From: Roseibium aggregatum IAM 12614
GTDB taxonomy: Bacteria > Pseudomonadota > Alphaproteobacteria > Rhizobiales > Stappiaceae
Direction of reading: 5' to 3'
Length of the DNA: 64,000 bases
Assembly (NCBI RefSeq): GCF_000168975.1
Contig: NZ_AAUW01000018.1
Coordinates: forward strand, 62,001 to 126,000
Positions 8,850-18,346 of the stretch are shown here, piece by piece (within the stretch, counting starts at the first letter, position 1; the number at the start of each line of letters is the position of its first letter). The position numbers and the translations under genes are program-made. The notes beneath the pieces are model-generated. The model saw only the letters and a program-made list of their open reading frames with translations. It made no database searches and had not been told where the DNA came from.

Positions 8850-10463
8850 ATGAGCAAATACGATATTACCAACTGGACCAGCGCCGATGATGCGCAGGTT
8901 GAAGAGGCGATCCGCCGCGGCGCAAGCCGGCGCGATGTGCTGCGACTGTTTCTGGCAGGTGGCGCCAGCCTTGCAGCGGGCAGTTCCGTTTTCACCCGTG
9001 CCACCGCGGCCCTTGCAGCCAGTCCCGTGAAGGGCGGCCACTTCAAGGCGGCCGGCTGGTCGTCGTCCACATCCGATACTCTGGACCCGGCAAAAGCGTC
9101 CCTTTCTACCGATTACGTGCGCTGCTGCGCGCTTTATAACCGTCTGACGTTTCTGGCCGATGGCGGCAAGCTGCAGATGGAGTTGGCAGAGGCCGTCGAC
9201 AGTTCCGACGCCAAGACCTGGACCGTCAAACTGAAGTCCGGCGTCACCTTCCACGACGGCAAGACACTGACCGCGGACGATGTGGTCTATTCGCTGAAGC
9301 GCCACCTCGACAAGGAAACCGGTTCCAAGGTCAACTCCGTTGCCAAGCAGATGGAGGAGATCAAGGCAATCGATCTGTTGACCGTGCAGATCACTCTGGA
9401 AGCGCCAAATGCAGATCTGCCGACGATCCTGGCGATGCATCATTTCATGATCGTTCAGGACGGCACGATAGATTTCAGTAAGGGTATCGGGACCGGCGCC
9501 TTCAAGCTGGAAAACTTCGAACCGGGTGTCCGCTCGCTGATGAACCGCAACGAGAACTACTTCAAGCCGGGCGGCCCCAATGTCGACAGCTTCGAGTATT
9601 TCGCGATCTCCGACGAAATTGCCCGCGTCAACGCGGTGATTTCCGGCGATATTCATGTTGGCGCATCGGTCAAACCGCAATCCATGCGGCTTCTGGAAAG
9701 CCAGACCGGCGTTGATCTGGTGAAGTCCACCTCTGGTAACTACACCAACCTCAACATGCGCAAGGACATGGCGCCTGGCGAAAAAGCCGATTTCATCGAA
9801 GGGGTCAAATACCTTCTGAACCGCGAGCTCATCCAGAAATCCGTGATGCGCGGCCTGGCGGAGATCGCAAACGATCAGCCGATTTCACCGAGCAACGCCT
9901 ATCACAACAAGGACCTGAAGCCGCGGGATTTCGATCCTGAAAAGGCCAAACATCACTTCGAAAAGGCCGGCCTTCTCGGCCAGTCCATTCCGGTGGTGGC
10001 ATCCGAAGCTGCCAACGCGTCGGTTGAAATGGCAACGCTGCTGCAACAGGCCGGTAGCGACATCGGTATGAACTTTGACGTTCAGCGCGTGCCGTCCGAT
10101 GGCTACTGGTCCAACTACTGGCTGAAGGCACCGGTCCATTTCGGTAACATCAACCCGCGCCCGACCCCGGACATCCTGTTCTCTCTGCTTTATGCCGCCA
10201 CCGCGCCGTGGAATGAAAGCCGCTACGAGTCCGAAAAATTCGACACGATGCTGCTGGAAGCCCGCGGCGAGCTGGACTTCGAAAAGCGCAAGGCGATCTA
10301 TGACGAGATGCAGGTCATGATCTCGGAAGAAGCCGGTACCGCCATTCCTGTCTATCTTTCCAACGTCGACGCGAAACAGTCGAAGGTGAAGGGACTGGAG
10401 CCAAATCCGCTTGGTGGCCAGATGGGTTATGCCATGGCGGAATACGTCTGGATCGAAGCCTGA
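8850..10463 (+). CDS. Dipeptide/opine-type ABC transporter substrate-binding protein with Tat signal
   Basis: Periplasmic binding protein of the SBP_bac_5 family, 537 residues. A twin-arginine export signal is visible: ASRRDVLRLFLAGGASLAAG at about 29-48, ending near ATAALA. The family blocks GVTFHDGKTLTADDVVYSLKR and GTGAFKLENFEPG follow. Start ATG 8850 is preceded by AAAGGGGAAAAC. It heads a four-gene importer operon (two permeases and a fused ATPase). Tat export of a family-5 binding protein means it folds before export. Ligand unknown; catabolic neighbours suggest an amino-acid derivative or short peptide. Confidence 0.92.
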   Translation: MSKYDITNWTSADDAQVEEAIRRGASRRDVLRLFLAGGASLAAGSSVFTRATAALAASPVKGGHFKAAGWSSSTSDTLDPAKASLSTDYVRCCALYNRLTFLADGGKLQMELAEAVDSSDAKTWTVKLKSGVTFHDGKTLTADDVVYSLKRHLDKETGSKVNSVAKQMEEIKAIDLLTVQITLEAPNADLPTILAMHHFMIVQDGTIDFSKGIGTGAFKLENFEPGVRSLMNRNENYFKPGGPNVDSFEYFAISDEIARVNAVISGDIHVGASVKPQSMRLLESQTGVDLVKSTSGNYTNLNMRKDMAPGEKADFIEGVKYLLNRELIQKSVMRGLAEIANDQPISPSNAYHNKDLKPRDFDPEKAKHHFEKAGLLGQSIPVVASEAANASVEMATLLQQAGSDIGMNFDVQRVPSDGYWSNYWLKAPVHFGNINPRPTPDILFSLLYAATAPWNESRYESEKFDTMLLEARGELDFEKRKAIYDEMQVMISEEAGTAIPVYLSNVDAKQSKVKGLEPNPLGGQMGYAMAEYVWIEA

Positions 10464-10477
10464 TACATTAAACTAGG

Positions 10478-10503
10478 GACTGGAGGTGGCTCTGCCTCCA
10501 GTC
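10478..10503 (+). other. Intercistronic RNA hairpin after the binding-protein gene
   Basis: GACTGGAGG pairs with CCTCCAGTC over a loop of eight bases (9-bp perfect stem), 15 bases after the binding-protein stop and without a T run. Such hairpins commonly protect the upstream message so that binding protein is made in excess over the permeases. Confidence 0.7.
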
Positions 10504-10534
10504 AATCCTTTCCGTTTCTGAGAGGCCGGTCTGA

Positions 10535-11488
10535 ATGTCAGGACAAATTCCTCTGCTGGTCGTGAGCCGGCTCGGTGTGACGTTTCTCACCCTATTGATC
10601 GTGTCTTTTGTCGTTTTTGGAGCAACGCTGCTCCTGCCGGGCGACGTGGTCGAGATCCTTCTGGGCCAGGCTGCGACGCCGGAGGCCGTCGCGGGTCTGC
10701 GCGAGGCGATGCATCTCGATTCCCCGGCTCTCGTCCGTTACGGCCAATGGCTTTTTGGCCTGCTTCAGGGAGACCTTGGCGTTTCCTATGCCAACAACAT
10801 GCCGGTTGCAGACATGGTCGCCGGACGGCTTGCCAATACTCTGCGTCTTGCAGCCGCGACCACGATCATTGCCGTTCCGATTGCGCTGCTCCTGGGCATC
10901 ACGACAGCGATGTATCGCGGTTCACTCTATGACCGTGTCATCACGACAATCGTTGTTTCAATCGTTTCGGTGCCCGAGTTTCTCATCGCGACGCTGGCAG
11001 TGCTCGTTTTCGCCGTCTGGCTGCGCTGGCTGCCAGCGCTTTCGTTTACGACGGATCTCAGCAGCTTCGGCCAGTTGTTGAAGGCCTTTGCCATGCCGGT
11101 GATCACTCTGAGCTTCGTGATTGCGGCGCAAATGATCCGCATGACCCGCGCCGCGATGATCGATGCCCTGAACATGTCCTATGTGGAAATGGCGATCCTC
11201 AAGGGTGCCTCGAAAACACGAGTTGTTCTGCGGCACGCGCTGCCGAATTCGATCGGCCCCATCGCCAATGCGATAGCCCTGTCCCTGTCCTACCTCCTGG
11301 GTGGGGTGATCATCGTCGAGACGATCTTCAACTATCCAGGCGTTGCAAAGCTCATGGTGGATTCCGTCGCCACCCGCGATCTGCCGCTGATCCAGAGCTG
11401 CGCGATGATCTTCTGCGTCGGCTTCCTGACCCTGACCACCGTGGCAGACATCATCGCCATCGTGTCCAATCCGAGGCTGAGGACGTAA
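10535..11488 (+). CDS. ABC transporter permease, DppB type
   Basis: Inner-membrane permease of the dipeptide/opine/nickel ABC family, 317 residues with about six membrane segments; the first spans roughly residues 9-33. The amphipathic coupling loop is at VEMAILKGASKTRVVLRHALPN, and the family ending GGVIIVETIFNYPGVAKL follows. It overlaps the next permease by one base (TAATG), so the two are translated together. Confidence 0.92.
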   Translation: MSGQIPLLVVSRLGVTFLTLLIVSFVVFGATLLLPGDVVEILLGQAATPEAVAGLREAMHLDSPALVRYGQWLFGLLQGDLGVSYANNMPVADMVAGRLANTLRLAAATTIIAVPIALLLGITTAMYRGSLYDRVITTIVVSIVSVPEFLIATLAVLVFAVWLRWLPALSFTTDLSSFGQLLKAFAMPVITLSFVIAAQMIRMTRAAMIDALNMSYVEMAILKGASKTRVVLRHALPNSIGPIANAIALSLSYLLGGVIIVETIFNYPGVAKLMVDSVATRDLPLIQSCAMIFCVGFLTLTTVADIIAIVSNPRLRT

Positions 11489-12324
11489 TGCTGAAGGCTT
11501 TTTCTCCCGCAAGCCACGGCCTGCATATCAACTCAACCGGTTTGCTTGCAGGCCTCGTCATCCTGTTCTGGGTCGTTGTTGCAATCGCCGGCCCTGCATT
11601 CGCACCCTACGCGCCGGGTGACATCGTTGACTTCGATTTCTACGGACCGATGTCTGCCAAACTCTGGCTGGGGTCGGACTACCTGGGCCGGGATATTTTC
11701 TCTCGCATTCTTCTGGGCGCGCGCTACACGGTCGGCATCTCGTTTGCGGCCGTCACCATTGCCTGTTTCACAGGGGTCATCCTCGGCATGACTGCCGCGG
11801 CCCTCGGCGGTTGGTTTGACAGGATCCTGAGCCGTCTGATGGATGCACTTCTGTCTATCCCCTCCAAGCTGTTCGGCCTTGTCATGGTGGCGGCCATCGG
11901 CTCCTCCATTCCGGTGCTTATCGGCCTTCTGGCCGTCATCTATGCTCCAGGCTCCTACCGCTTTGCACGGGCTCTTGCCGTCAACTGCAACACCATGGAT
12001 TACATCGCGGTGGCCCGCGCCCGGGGGGAACGCACGCCCTATATCATTCTCGACGAGATTTTCCCGAACATCATCGGTCCCGTTCTGGCTGACTTTGGCC
12101 TGCGCTTCGTCTTCATCGTGCTGCTTCTGTCCGGCCTGTCCTTCCTTGGCCTCGGCGTACAGCCGCCCAATGCCGACTGGGGATCGCTTGTGAAGGAAAA
12201 CATCGGCGGTCTGCCCTTCGCCGCCCCGGCGGTGATCGCTCCCTGCCTTGCCATCGCCAGTCTGACAATCAGCGTCAATCTGCTGATCGACAATCTGCCT
12301 ATCAAGATCCGGGACCGCGGCTGA
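11488..12324 (+). CDS. ABC transporter permease, DppC type
   Basis: Second inner-membrane permease, 278 residues. LGSDYLGRDIFSRILLGARY near 51 is the DppC N-terminal signature, and the coupling loop is ARARGERTPYIILDEIFPN. The end SFLGLGVQPPNADWGSLVKE is typical of the family. Start overlaps the previous stop (TAATG) and its own stop overlaps the ATPase start (TGATG), so the operon is tightly coupled. Confidence 0.92.
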   Translation: MLKAFSPASHGLHINSTGLLAGLVILFWVVVAIAGPAFAPYAPGDIVDFDFYGPMSAKLWLGSDYLGRDIFSRILLGARYTVGISFAAVTIACFTGVILGMTAAALGGWFDRILSRLMDALLSIPSKLFGLVMVAAIGSSIPVLIGLLAVIYAPGSYRFARALAVNCNTMDYIAVARARGERTPYIILDEIFPNIIGPVLADFGLRFVFIVLLLSGLSFLGLGVQPPNADWGSLVKENIGGLPFAAPAVIAPCLAIASLTISVNLLIDNLPIKIRDRG

Positions 12325-14027
12325 TGACCAAACCACTTGTCGACATAAGTAACCTGACGGTTGGAGCCGAGACGGACTCAGGACGCCGCGTGAAGATCAT
12401 CAAGGGTGTGAGCTTTACGGTCGATCCGGGCGAGATCGTTGCGCTGATTGGCGAAAGCGGCTCCGGAAAGACCACGATTGCCCTTACCCTGATGGGATAT
12501 GCCCGGCCGGGCTGCTCGATCACGGGCGGCAAAGTCTGCGTGGGTGAGCGAGACGTTGTTTCAATGTCGGAAAAGGACCGCCAGAAATTGCGGGGAACGG
12601 ACGTCGCCTATGTGCCCCAAAGTGCCGCTGCTGCCTTCGACCCGTCCCAGCGCCTTATCGACCAGGTGATCGAAGTTTCCGACATTCACAAGCTGATGCC
12701 AAGATCGGAAGCGCGTGCAAAGGCAGTGGACCTGTTCCGTGCCCTTGCTCTGCCCGACCCGGAGCACATCGGCGACGGCTATCCCCACCAGGTCTCAGGC
12801 GGCCAGCTGCAACGCCTTTCCGCTGCAATGGCTCTCATCGGCGGCCCACAGGTTGTCATCTTCGATGAACCGACGACGGCGCTGGATGTCACGACGCAGA
12901 TCGAAGTTCTCCGCGCCTTCAAGTCCGTGATGCGCAAAGGCGGAATGGCCGGGGTCTACGTATCGCACGATCTTGCGGTCGTCGCGCAGATCGCCGACCG
13001 GATCATCGTTCTGAAGGACGGCGTAATACAGGAACAAGGGACGACAGAAGAGATCCTGCACAACGCCCAACATCCCTACACCAGGGAACTGCTTTCAGCA
13101 TTTCAGCCAGCGGTCTTCGCCTCGCTCGACAGCACGGCAAAGAAGGATGACCGGAAAAAAGGGCCGGTTCTCGAAGTCAGCAACATTTATGCCGGATACG
13201 GTTCGACTGGTCGGGACGGTCTGCCCTCCGCGCTCGTTCTGAAAGATGTGAGCTGCAAACTGGAACGCGGGCAGAATCTTGGCGTCATCGGTGAAAGCGG
13301 GTCAGGCAAGTCGACGCTTGCCCGCGTGATGGCCGGTCTGCTGCCGCATGCTCGCGGTTGGGTCAGTTTCGACGGCCGGGAACTGGCGCCACAGGCGAAC
13401 GCACGCAGCAAGGAAGAGCTCAGGCGAATGCAGATCGTGTTCCAGCTTGCGGACACGGCCCTGAACCCGTCCCGCTCCATCGCAGACATTGTCGGCCGGC
13501 CACTTACCTTCTATCACGGCCTGAAGGGCGCAAACCGCGAAAACCGGGTCATCGAACTGCTTGATATGGTCCGGCTTCCAAAAGGATTGCTTCATCGGCT
13601 GCCGCGGGAATTGTCAGGTGGACAAAAGCAGCGGGTCAACCTTGCCAGAGCGCTCGCCGCGAACCCCGACGTCATCCTCTGCGATGAAATCACCTCTGCC
13701 CTGGACACTGTGGTTGCTGCCGCCGTGATGGATCTTTTGAAAGACCTCCAGAAGGAGTTGAACCTTTCCTATGTGTTCATCAGCCATGACCTGTCGACGG
13801 TCAGGTCAATCTGCGATCAGGTGATGGTGATGCAGAGCGGTGAGATGGTCGAGCTTTTGAGCAATAGTCAGCTTCCGGATGGCGCCCGGCATCCTTATTC
13901 CAAGCTCCTGTTCGCCTCTGTGCCACAACTCGACACCGGCTGGCTCGACGGATTGCCGGAAGATATCGCGGGAATGGGGAGCCCAACTGAAAATGCGCAC
14001 GACGCGCGGCTTCGTGCCAATTCGTGA
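12324..14027 (+). CDS. Fused dipeptide-type ABC ATPase (DppD-DppF in one chain)
   Basis: 567 residues with two complete nucleotide-binding domains. Domain 1 has Walker A GESGSGKT (about 44), signature SGGQLQRLS and Walker B VVIFDEPTTALD; domain 2 has GESGSGKS (about 323), SGGQKQRVN and VILCDEITSALD. Each half carries the oligopeptide-ABC C-terminal HPYTRELLSA or HPYSKLLFAS motif. In domain 2 the Walker B neighbour is CDEIT in place of the usual DEPT; the catalytic Glu is kept. One gene therefore energises both permeases. Confidence 0.92.
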   Translation: MTKPLVDISNLTVGAETDSGRRVKIIKGVSFTVDPGEIVALIGESGSGKTTIALTLMGYARPGCSITGGKVCVGERDVVSMSEKDRQKLRGTDVAYVPQSAAAAFDPSQRLIDQVIEVSDIHKLMPRSEARAKAVDLFRALALPDPEHIGDGYPHQVSGGQLQRLSAAMALIGGPQVVIFDEPTTALDVTTQIEVLRAFKSVMRKGGMAGVYVSHDLAVVAQIADRIIVLKDGVIQEQGTTEEILHNAQHPYTRELLSAFQPAVFASLDSTAKKDDRKKGPVLEVSNIYAGYGSTGRDGLPSALVLKDVSCKLERGQNLGVIGESGSGKSTLARVMAGLLPHARGWVSFDGRELAPQANARSKEELRRMQIVFQLADTALNPSRSIADIVGRPLTFYHGLKGANRENRVIELLDMVRLPKGLLHRLPRELSGGQKQRVNLARALAANPDVILCDEITSALDTVVAAAVMDLLKDLQKELNLSYVFISHDLSTVRSICDQVMVMQSGEMVELLSNSQLPDGARHPYSKLLFASVPQLDTGWLDGLPEDIAGMGSPTENAHDARLRANS

Positions 14028-14163
14028 AGGGTTGATACGCAGAACTTGCCAGCGAACCTGATCTAGCGCCTGAAACACGGTCCGGTGCAGCTGTGCGCCC
14101 GGACGACGCGAAGCCTCTTCGCCGCGCCCCGGCTCAGCGCACGCAACAAGGTGCGTCGGACGA

Positions 14164-14640
14164 TTACATCGGGAACATTGTCTTCAGCGGCAGATGCGGT
14201 TTTATGAATGGCGACTTCATGACCACAAAGCTGAAATATTTGTCGATGCCGATATCCATATCGATCAGGCGTTCCATGATCGCCTGATAATCGCCAATGC
14301 TGCCGGTGACGAATTTCAGCAGATAATCATACCCGCCAGAGATCAGGTGGCATTCGATGATCTCCTCCACCTTTTCCGCCGCCTGCTGGAACCGGTCGAA
14401 ATCCATCTTGCGGTGATTTTTGAGCGTGACTTCGGTGAATACCGTGATCGTGGGTCCGAGCTTCGCTAGGGCGACCTGGGCCGAATAGCCTGTGATGTAG
14501 CCTGCCTGCTGCAGCTTCTTCACGCGCATCAGGCACGGGCTGGGCGACAGGTGGACGAGCTCCGCCAATTCGACATTTGTGATCCGCCCGTTTTTCTGCA
14601 GCTCGTACAGGATGCGGATATCGATACGATCCAGTTTCAT
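14164..14640 (-). CDS. Lrp/AsnC-family transcriptional regulator
   Basis: 158 residues: N-terminal winged HTH (LDRIDIRILYELQKNGRI then VELAELVHLSPSPCLMRVKKL) and C-terminal RAM ligand/oligomer domain with the GGYDYLLKF core. ATG 14640 has AGAGG five bases upstream; the frame runs on to 14676 without a better site. Divergent from the FAD oxidase at 14848 and next to the ABC importer. Lrp relatives in catabolic clusters sense the amino acid being degraded and usually activate the divergent gene. Two copies of a 13-bp sequence, one in this promoter region and one ahead of the importer, are candidate binding sites. Confidence 0.92.
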   Translation of the reverse strand: MKLDRIDIRILYELQKNGRITNVELAELVHLSPSPCLMRVKKLQQAGYITGYSAQVALAKLGPTITVFTEVTLKNHRKMDFDRFQQAAEKVEEIIECHLISGGYDYLLKFVTGSIGDYQAIMERLIDMDIGIDKYFSFVVMKSPFIKPHLPLKTMFPM

Positions 14641-14764
14641 TGAGACCTCTGTAGACCGCATCAACGATAAGCACAAAATTCTGCATTCACAATGGAAAAC
14701 ACGTTCGTTTTCCCCTTTCGTGAAATTACTACAGTTCTTCAGGTAAATTGAAGTGGCTCACTCA

Positions 14765-14777
14765 CGGCATTTTATGC
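14765..14777. promoter_or_regulatory. Candidate Lrp-type operator between lrp and the FAD oxidase
   Basis: CGGCATTTTATGC, read on the minus strand as GCATAAAATGCCG, is identical over 13 bases to the importer site at 8777-8789. It lies 71 bases ahead of the oxidase start and 125 bases ahead of the lrp start. Confidence 0.55.
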
Positions 14778-14847
14778 TGCAATCTCGCTTGTTCCGGCAT
14801 CATTTCCCTGACACCTGCGGATAATATCGGCTGAAAAGGAGACTGAT

Positions 14848-16167
14848 ATGCCTGCGCCCCTCCGCATGATCGAGACATCAAACGCGTTGCCCGAAGAAGC
14901 CGATGTGGTTGTTATCGGCGCTGGTATTGTCGGCACCTGCACCGCCTATTTCCTTGCCAGACGCGGCTTGAAGGTCGCTCTTCTGGAGAAGGGCCGTGTC
15001 GGGGCTGAACAGTCGAGCCGAAACTGGGGCTGGTGCCGTCAGCAAAACCGAGATGCCCGGGAGTTGCCCATGGCGACACGCAGCCTTGCGCTTTGGGACG
15101 AACTCGCCGCCTCCGTAGGTGCGGAGTTGGGTTTTCGCCGCTGTGGCCTGCTCTACCTCTCCAACGATGATGCGGAGCTTGAGGGCTGGGCCCGCTGGCG
15201 GGATTTTGCCCGTGAGAGGGGTGTCACGACCCATGTGCTGACAGCGCAAGAAGCCACAGAACATGGGAGAGCGACGGGCAAACACTGGAAAGGCGGCGTT
15301 TTCTCACCGACCGACGGTATAGCTGACCCCTCCAGCGCAGCACCGGCGATTGCCAATGCCATTCCCGCACTCGGCGGCCATGTCATCCAGAATTGCGCCG
15401 TCCGCGGACTGGAGCTGTCTGCCGGCAAGGTCAGTGGCGTTGTCACCGAGCGCGGTACAATCCGAACCAAGACAGCCATCATGGCGGGCGGCGCCTGGGC
15501 CTCAAGTTTCTGCCGGCAGCTTGGTATCCGGTTCCCGCAGGCCTCGGTGCGCTCATCCATTCTGTCGGTGAGCGGAGCGGCGGGCATTCCCCCTGCCCTG
15601 CACACCTCCCAAGTTTCCCTGACAGCCAGAGGTGACGGCGGACATACGCTGGCGATTTCCGGAAAGGCCAGGGTCGATCCCACTGCCCAGATGTTACGGT
15701 TCGGAACGAGTTTCATTCCGATGTTTCTCAAGCGCCATCGGTCGCTTGCCCTGGGCGGAATGGAAGGCGTGCGCAGTGGCCATGAAAGCCTCGCCCGCTG
15801 GCGGCTCGACGGCGAAACGCCGATGGAACGGACGCGCATACTTGACCCGAATCCAGACAACAAGCAGATCCGGGATACCCTGAAGCGTGCGCAGCAGCTG
15901 ATACCAGATCTCGGGTCGAGCAGAGTGACCGCATCGTGGGCCGGTTACATCGACAGCACGCCCGACGGTGTGCCCGCAATCGGTGAAACGGAGGTTCCGG
16001 GCTTTGTCCTGGCTGCCGGCTTCAGTGGCCACGGGTTCGGTATCGGCCCCGGCGCGGGCGAGCTGATCGCCGATCTTGTCATGGGGCATGAGCCTGTGAT
16101 GGACGCAACGGACTATCGCCCGTCCCGCTTTGCCGAAAGCTCCTGGGGCAAGGTCGCGGAATTCTGA
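14848..16167 (+). CDS. FAD-dependent amino-acid/amine oxidoreductase (DadA-like)
   Basis: 439 residues of the DAO fold. N-terminal flavin site VVIGAGIVGTCTAYFLARRG at about 21, ending in the acidic turn LLEKG, then SSRNWGWCRQQ; C-terminal GFSGHGFGIGPGAGE. The NWGWCRQQNRD stretch is typical of a subgroup near Lrp regulators. ATG 14848 has AAGGAG at seven bases. Divergent from the Lrp gene and probably its target. It probably oxidises an amino acid or N-substituted amine imported by the upstream ABC system, passing electrons to oxygen or the quinone pool. Confidence 0.9.
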   Translation: MPAPLRMIETSNALPEEADVVVIGAGIVGTCTAYFLARRGLKVALLEKGRVGAEQSSRNWGWCRQQNRDARELPMATRSLALWDELAASVGAELGFRRCGLLYLSNDDAELEGWARWRDFARERGVTTHVLTAQEATEHGRATGKHWKGGVFSPTDGIADPSSAAPAIANAIPALGGHVIQNCAVRGLELSAGKVSGVVTERGTIRTKTAIMAGGAWASSFCRQLGIRFPQASVRSSILSVSGAAGIPPALHTSQVSLTARGDGGHTLAISGKARVDPTAQMLRFGTSFIPMFLKRHRSLALGGMEGVRSGHESLARWRLDGETPMERTRILDPNPDNKQIRDTLKRAQQLIPDLGSSRVTASWAGYIDSTPDGVPAIGETEVPGFVLAAGFSGHGFGIGPGAGELIADLVMGHEPVMDATDYRPSRFAESSWGKVAEF

Positions 16168-16278
16168 CGCCGGATCATCAACACCTCGCCATTTTTTGGT
16201 AAGGCCGTGCCTTTGACCGTCGACTGCCGCCCCCGACCGGTGGCTGGCAATCGAGACGGAAGCGTTGGGAAATTCGGA

Positions 16279-17229
16279 TTAGCCGAGAGCCTGGTTGACG
16301 AGACCGAAGGTGATCGGCCCGTCCTTTTCGATGAAGGCGGCTGCACCTGCAAAATCACGGGTCATGGTTGTAACCGTGTCGTAAAGCACAATGCCGGCTT
16401 CTGTGAGATAGGTCCGCAGCGGCCCGTCGGTTGCCCGGGTGTCCATGCGCAGGAATGTGTCCTTGTACTCTTTGACAAAGGGATGGATCAGGGCGATTGC
16501 GTCTTCTTCCGTTTCTGCAACGACCGGTCCCATTTGCCGCCCGCGTCCGAATTCGCGGCAAAGGGCAAATCCAACCAGACGTCCTCCTCTTTCAATGACA
16601 GTGCCCTGCGAGACCTGAAACAGTCGCTCGAAGATGTGCCCACGGTCTGCGCCATAGGCGTTTGCGTCCAGCCGGACGATCTCATCACGATGCTCTGCCC
16701 GCATCGGCGTGGCCGTATCAGGCGCATCGGGAACACGAACGGCGACCCCGTTCTGTTGGAATACCGTCTTCAGCGGTGTGAACCCGAGCGAAATATAAAG
16801 TCGGTAGGCCGCCTTCGTCGCATTCAGAATTTTCTCGCGGCTGCCGGTTTCCCGAAGGATATGACCCATAAGCCAACTGCCAGCCCCATGGTCCTGGAAC
16901 CGAGGTGACGTGATGACCATTGCGACCGAGGCCCGGTGAGAGCCCATGGGGAACCACATGGCCGATCCCGCGACCCTGCCGATCTCGTCCCGCGCCACAT
17001 ATCCGTTGCCAAGCTGAATGAGCAGAGCCCAGTCATGGGGGCGATGGGGCCAGTTCACCCCGATGGACAGTTCATGAAGCTTCGGTATGTCTTCAAGAGT
17101 CATCGGAGACAGGGTGAGCTGATAACTATCCAGAATGATGGATGCGTCGGCCTGCAAGTCCGGCCTCCCTATCTGTCGTTTCGTCTCGGTTCTGCACATA
17201 TATTCAGCATACGTGCCATCCTGCAGCAC
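16279..17229 (-). CDS. Two-domain GNAT-family N-acetyltransferase (paralogue 2)
   Basis: Up to 316 residues. Paralogue of the protein at 5445-6305, sharing NWPHR-x-x-DWAL, the turn YISLGFTPLKTV, a second domain with EFGRGRQMGPVVA, and FLRMDTR. The GTG at 17229 has CAGG about eight bases upstream; an ATG at 17199 gives a 306-residue form without a visible ribosome site, and similarity to the paralogue only begins around YQLTLSPM, so the start is open. Converges on the FAD oxidase with 111 bases between. Having the two copies at either end of the amine cluster suggests a shared role, perhaps acetylating a pathway intermediate. Confidence 0.82.
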   Translation of the reverse strand: MLQDGTYAEYMCRTETKRQIGRPDLQADASIILDSYQLTLSPMTLEDIPKLHELSIGVNWPHRPHDWALLIQLGNGYVARDEIGRVAGSAMWFPMGSHRASVAMVITSPRFQDHGAGSWLMGHILRETGSREKILNATKAAYRLYISLGFTPLKTVFQQNGVAVRVPDAPDTATPMRAEHRDEIVRLDANAYGADRGHIFERLFQVSQGTVIERGGRLVGFALCREFGRGRQMGPVVAETEEDAIALIHPFVKEYKDTFLRMDTRATDGPLRTYLTEAGIVLYDTVTTMTRDFAGAAAFIEKDGPITFGLVNQALG

Positions 17230-17416
17230 AATAACCTGATTTCCTTTGAAATCTGCAACTTACTGCTGTGTGGCATGCGGAAGCAGCGGGAACAGATACC
17301 GCTTCATCACATACGTCTGCGCGCAAATCTGGAGAAAACCAATCGCGCGGCAGACGACAAACACTTTCCAGATGGGTCAGATGACGCGAACACTTACGCG
17401 TGTGAGCACATAGCGC

Positions 17417-18346
17417 CTATCTGGAAACGCCATTTACATTGAGAAAAACAGAATAAAGAGATGTCGTCCCGGTGATGAAAAGCCGGTTGAGCTTGGCCCC
17501 GCCAAAGCAGACATTGCTGACGATTTCCGGGATATGCACCTTGCCGATCAAGGTTCCCTGACGATTCAGGCAGTGCACGCCATCGGCCGCCGAGGTCCAT
17601 ATGCGGCCGGACCGGTCCAATCGAAATCCATCGAAGAAACCGTTCGTGCAGGTCGCCAGTACGTCGCCCCCTCGCAGACTCTTGCCGTCATCGGCAACCT
17701 CAAACTTGCGAATGTGGGCCGGCCCGTTTTTCTGGTGGGTACCGCCAGTGTCCGCAATGAAGAGGTGCTGCTCGTCGGCTGAGAACGCCAGGCCGTTCGG
17801 CTTGACGAAATCCGTCGCGACGGCTGTCACGTCTCCCGTCGTGGGATCTGCGCGATAGACGTGGCATGCGCCAATTTCGCTCTCCGCACGATCGCCCTCA
17901 TAGTCCATCATGATCCCGTAGGAGGGATCCGTGAACCAGACGGAGCCGTCTGACTTCACAACGACATCATTTGGTGAGTTGAGGCGCTTTCCGTTCCAGT
18001 GCGACGCAATCACGCTGAGGGAACCGTCATGATCTGTTCGTGTCACACGCCGCGTCAGGTGCTCACACGAAACCAGCCGTCCTTGCGTGTCGACCGTATT
18101 GCCGTTGGCGTTGTTGGAGGGGGAGCGAAACACCGACACAGAGCCATCCGTCTCGTCCCACCTCATCAGCCGGTTGTTGGGAATGTCGGACCAGACCAGA
18201 TATCGTCCGGCCGGAAACCAGGCAGGTCCCTCCGACCAGCGCGCGCCGGTCCAGAGGCGCTCCACTCGCGCATGACCGATGAAGCAGTCTTCGAATTCCG
18301 GCTCGATGACCTCAAAGCCTGTGCCTTCCAAAACACCAAACATCAC
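17417..18346 (-). CDS. SMP-30/gluconolactonase/LRE-family lactonase
   Basis: 309 residues, a six-bladed beta-propeller that uses a divalent metal to open sugar lactones. Seen: WSEGPAWFPAGRYLVWSD at about 38 with the metal Glu, NGNTVDTQGRLVSCEH, LNSPNDVVVKSDGSVWFTDP with the metal Asn/Asp, and KPNGLAFSADE. No signal peptide, so it works in the cytoplasm. Its start overlaps the b561 stop by four bases (ATGA). Being at the end of the sugar ABC operon, it probably hydrolyses an aldonolactone to the acid that the idonate/gluconate enzymes use. Confidence 0.9.
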   Translation of the reverse strand: MMFGVLEGTGFEVIEPEFEDCFIGHARVERLWTGARWSEGPAWFPAGRYLVWSDIPNNRLMRWDETDGSVSVFRSPSNNANGNTVDTQGRLVSCEHLTRRVTRTDHDGSLSVIASHWNGKRLNSPNDVVVKSDGSVWFTDPSYGIMMDYEGDRAESEIGACHVYRADPTTGDVTAVATDFVKPNGLAFSADEQHLFIADTGGTHQKNGPAHIRKFEVADDGKSLRGGDVLATCTNGFFDGFRLDRSGRIWTSAADGVHCLNRQGTLIGKVHIPEIVSNVCFGGAKLNRLFITGTTSLYSVFLNVNGVSR

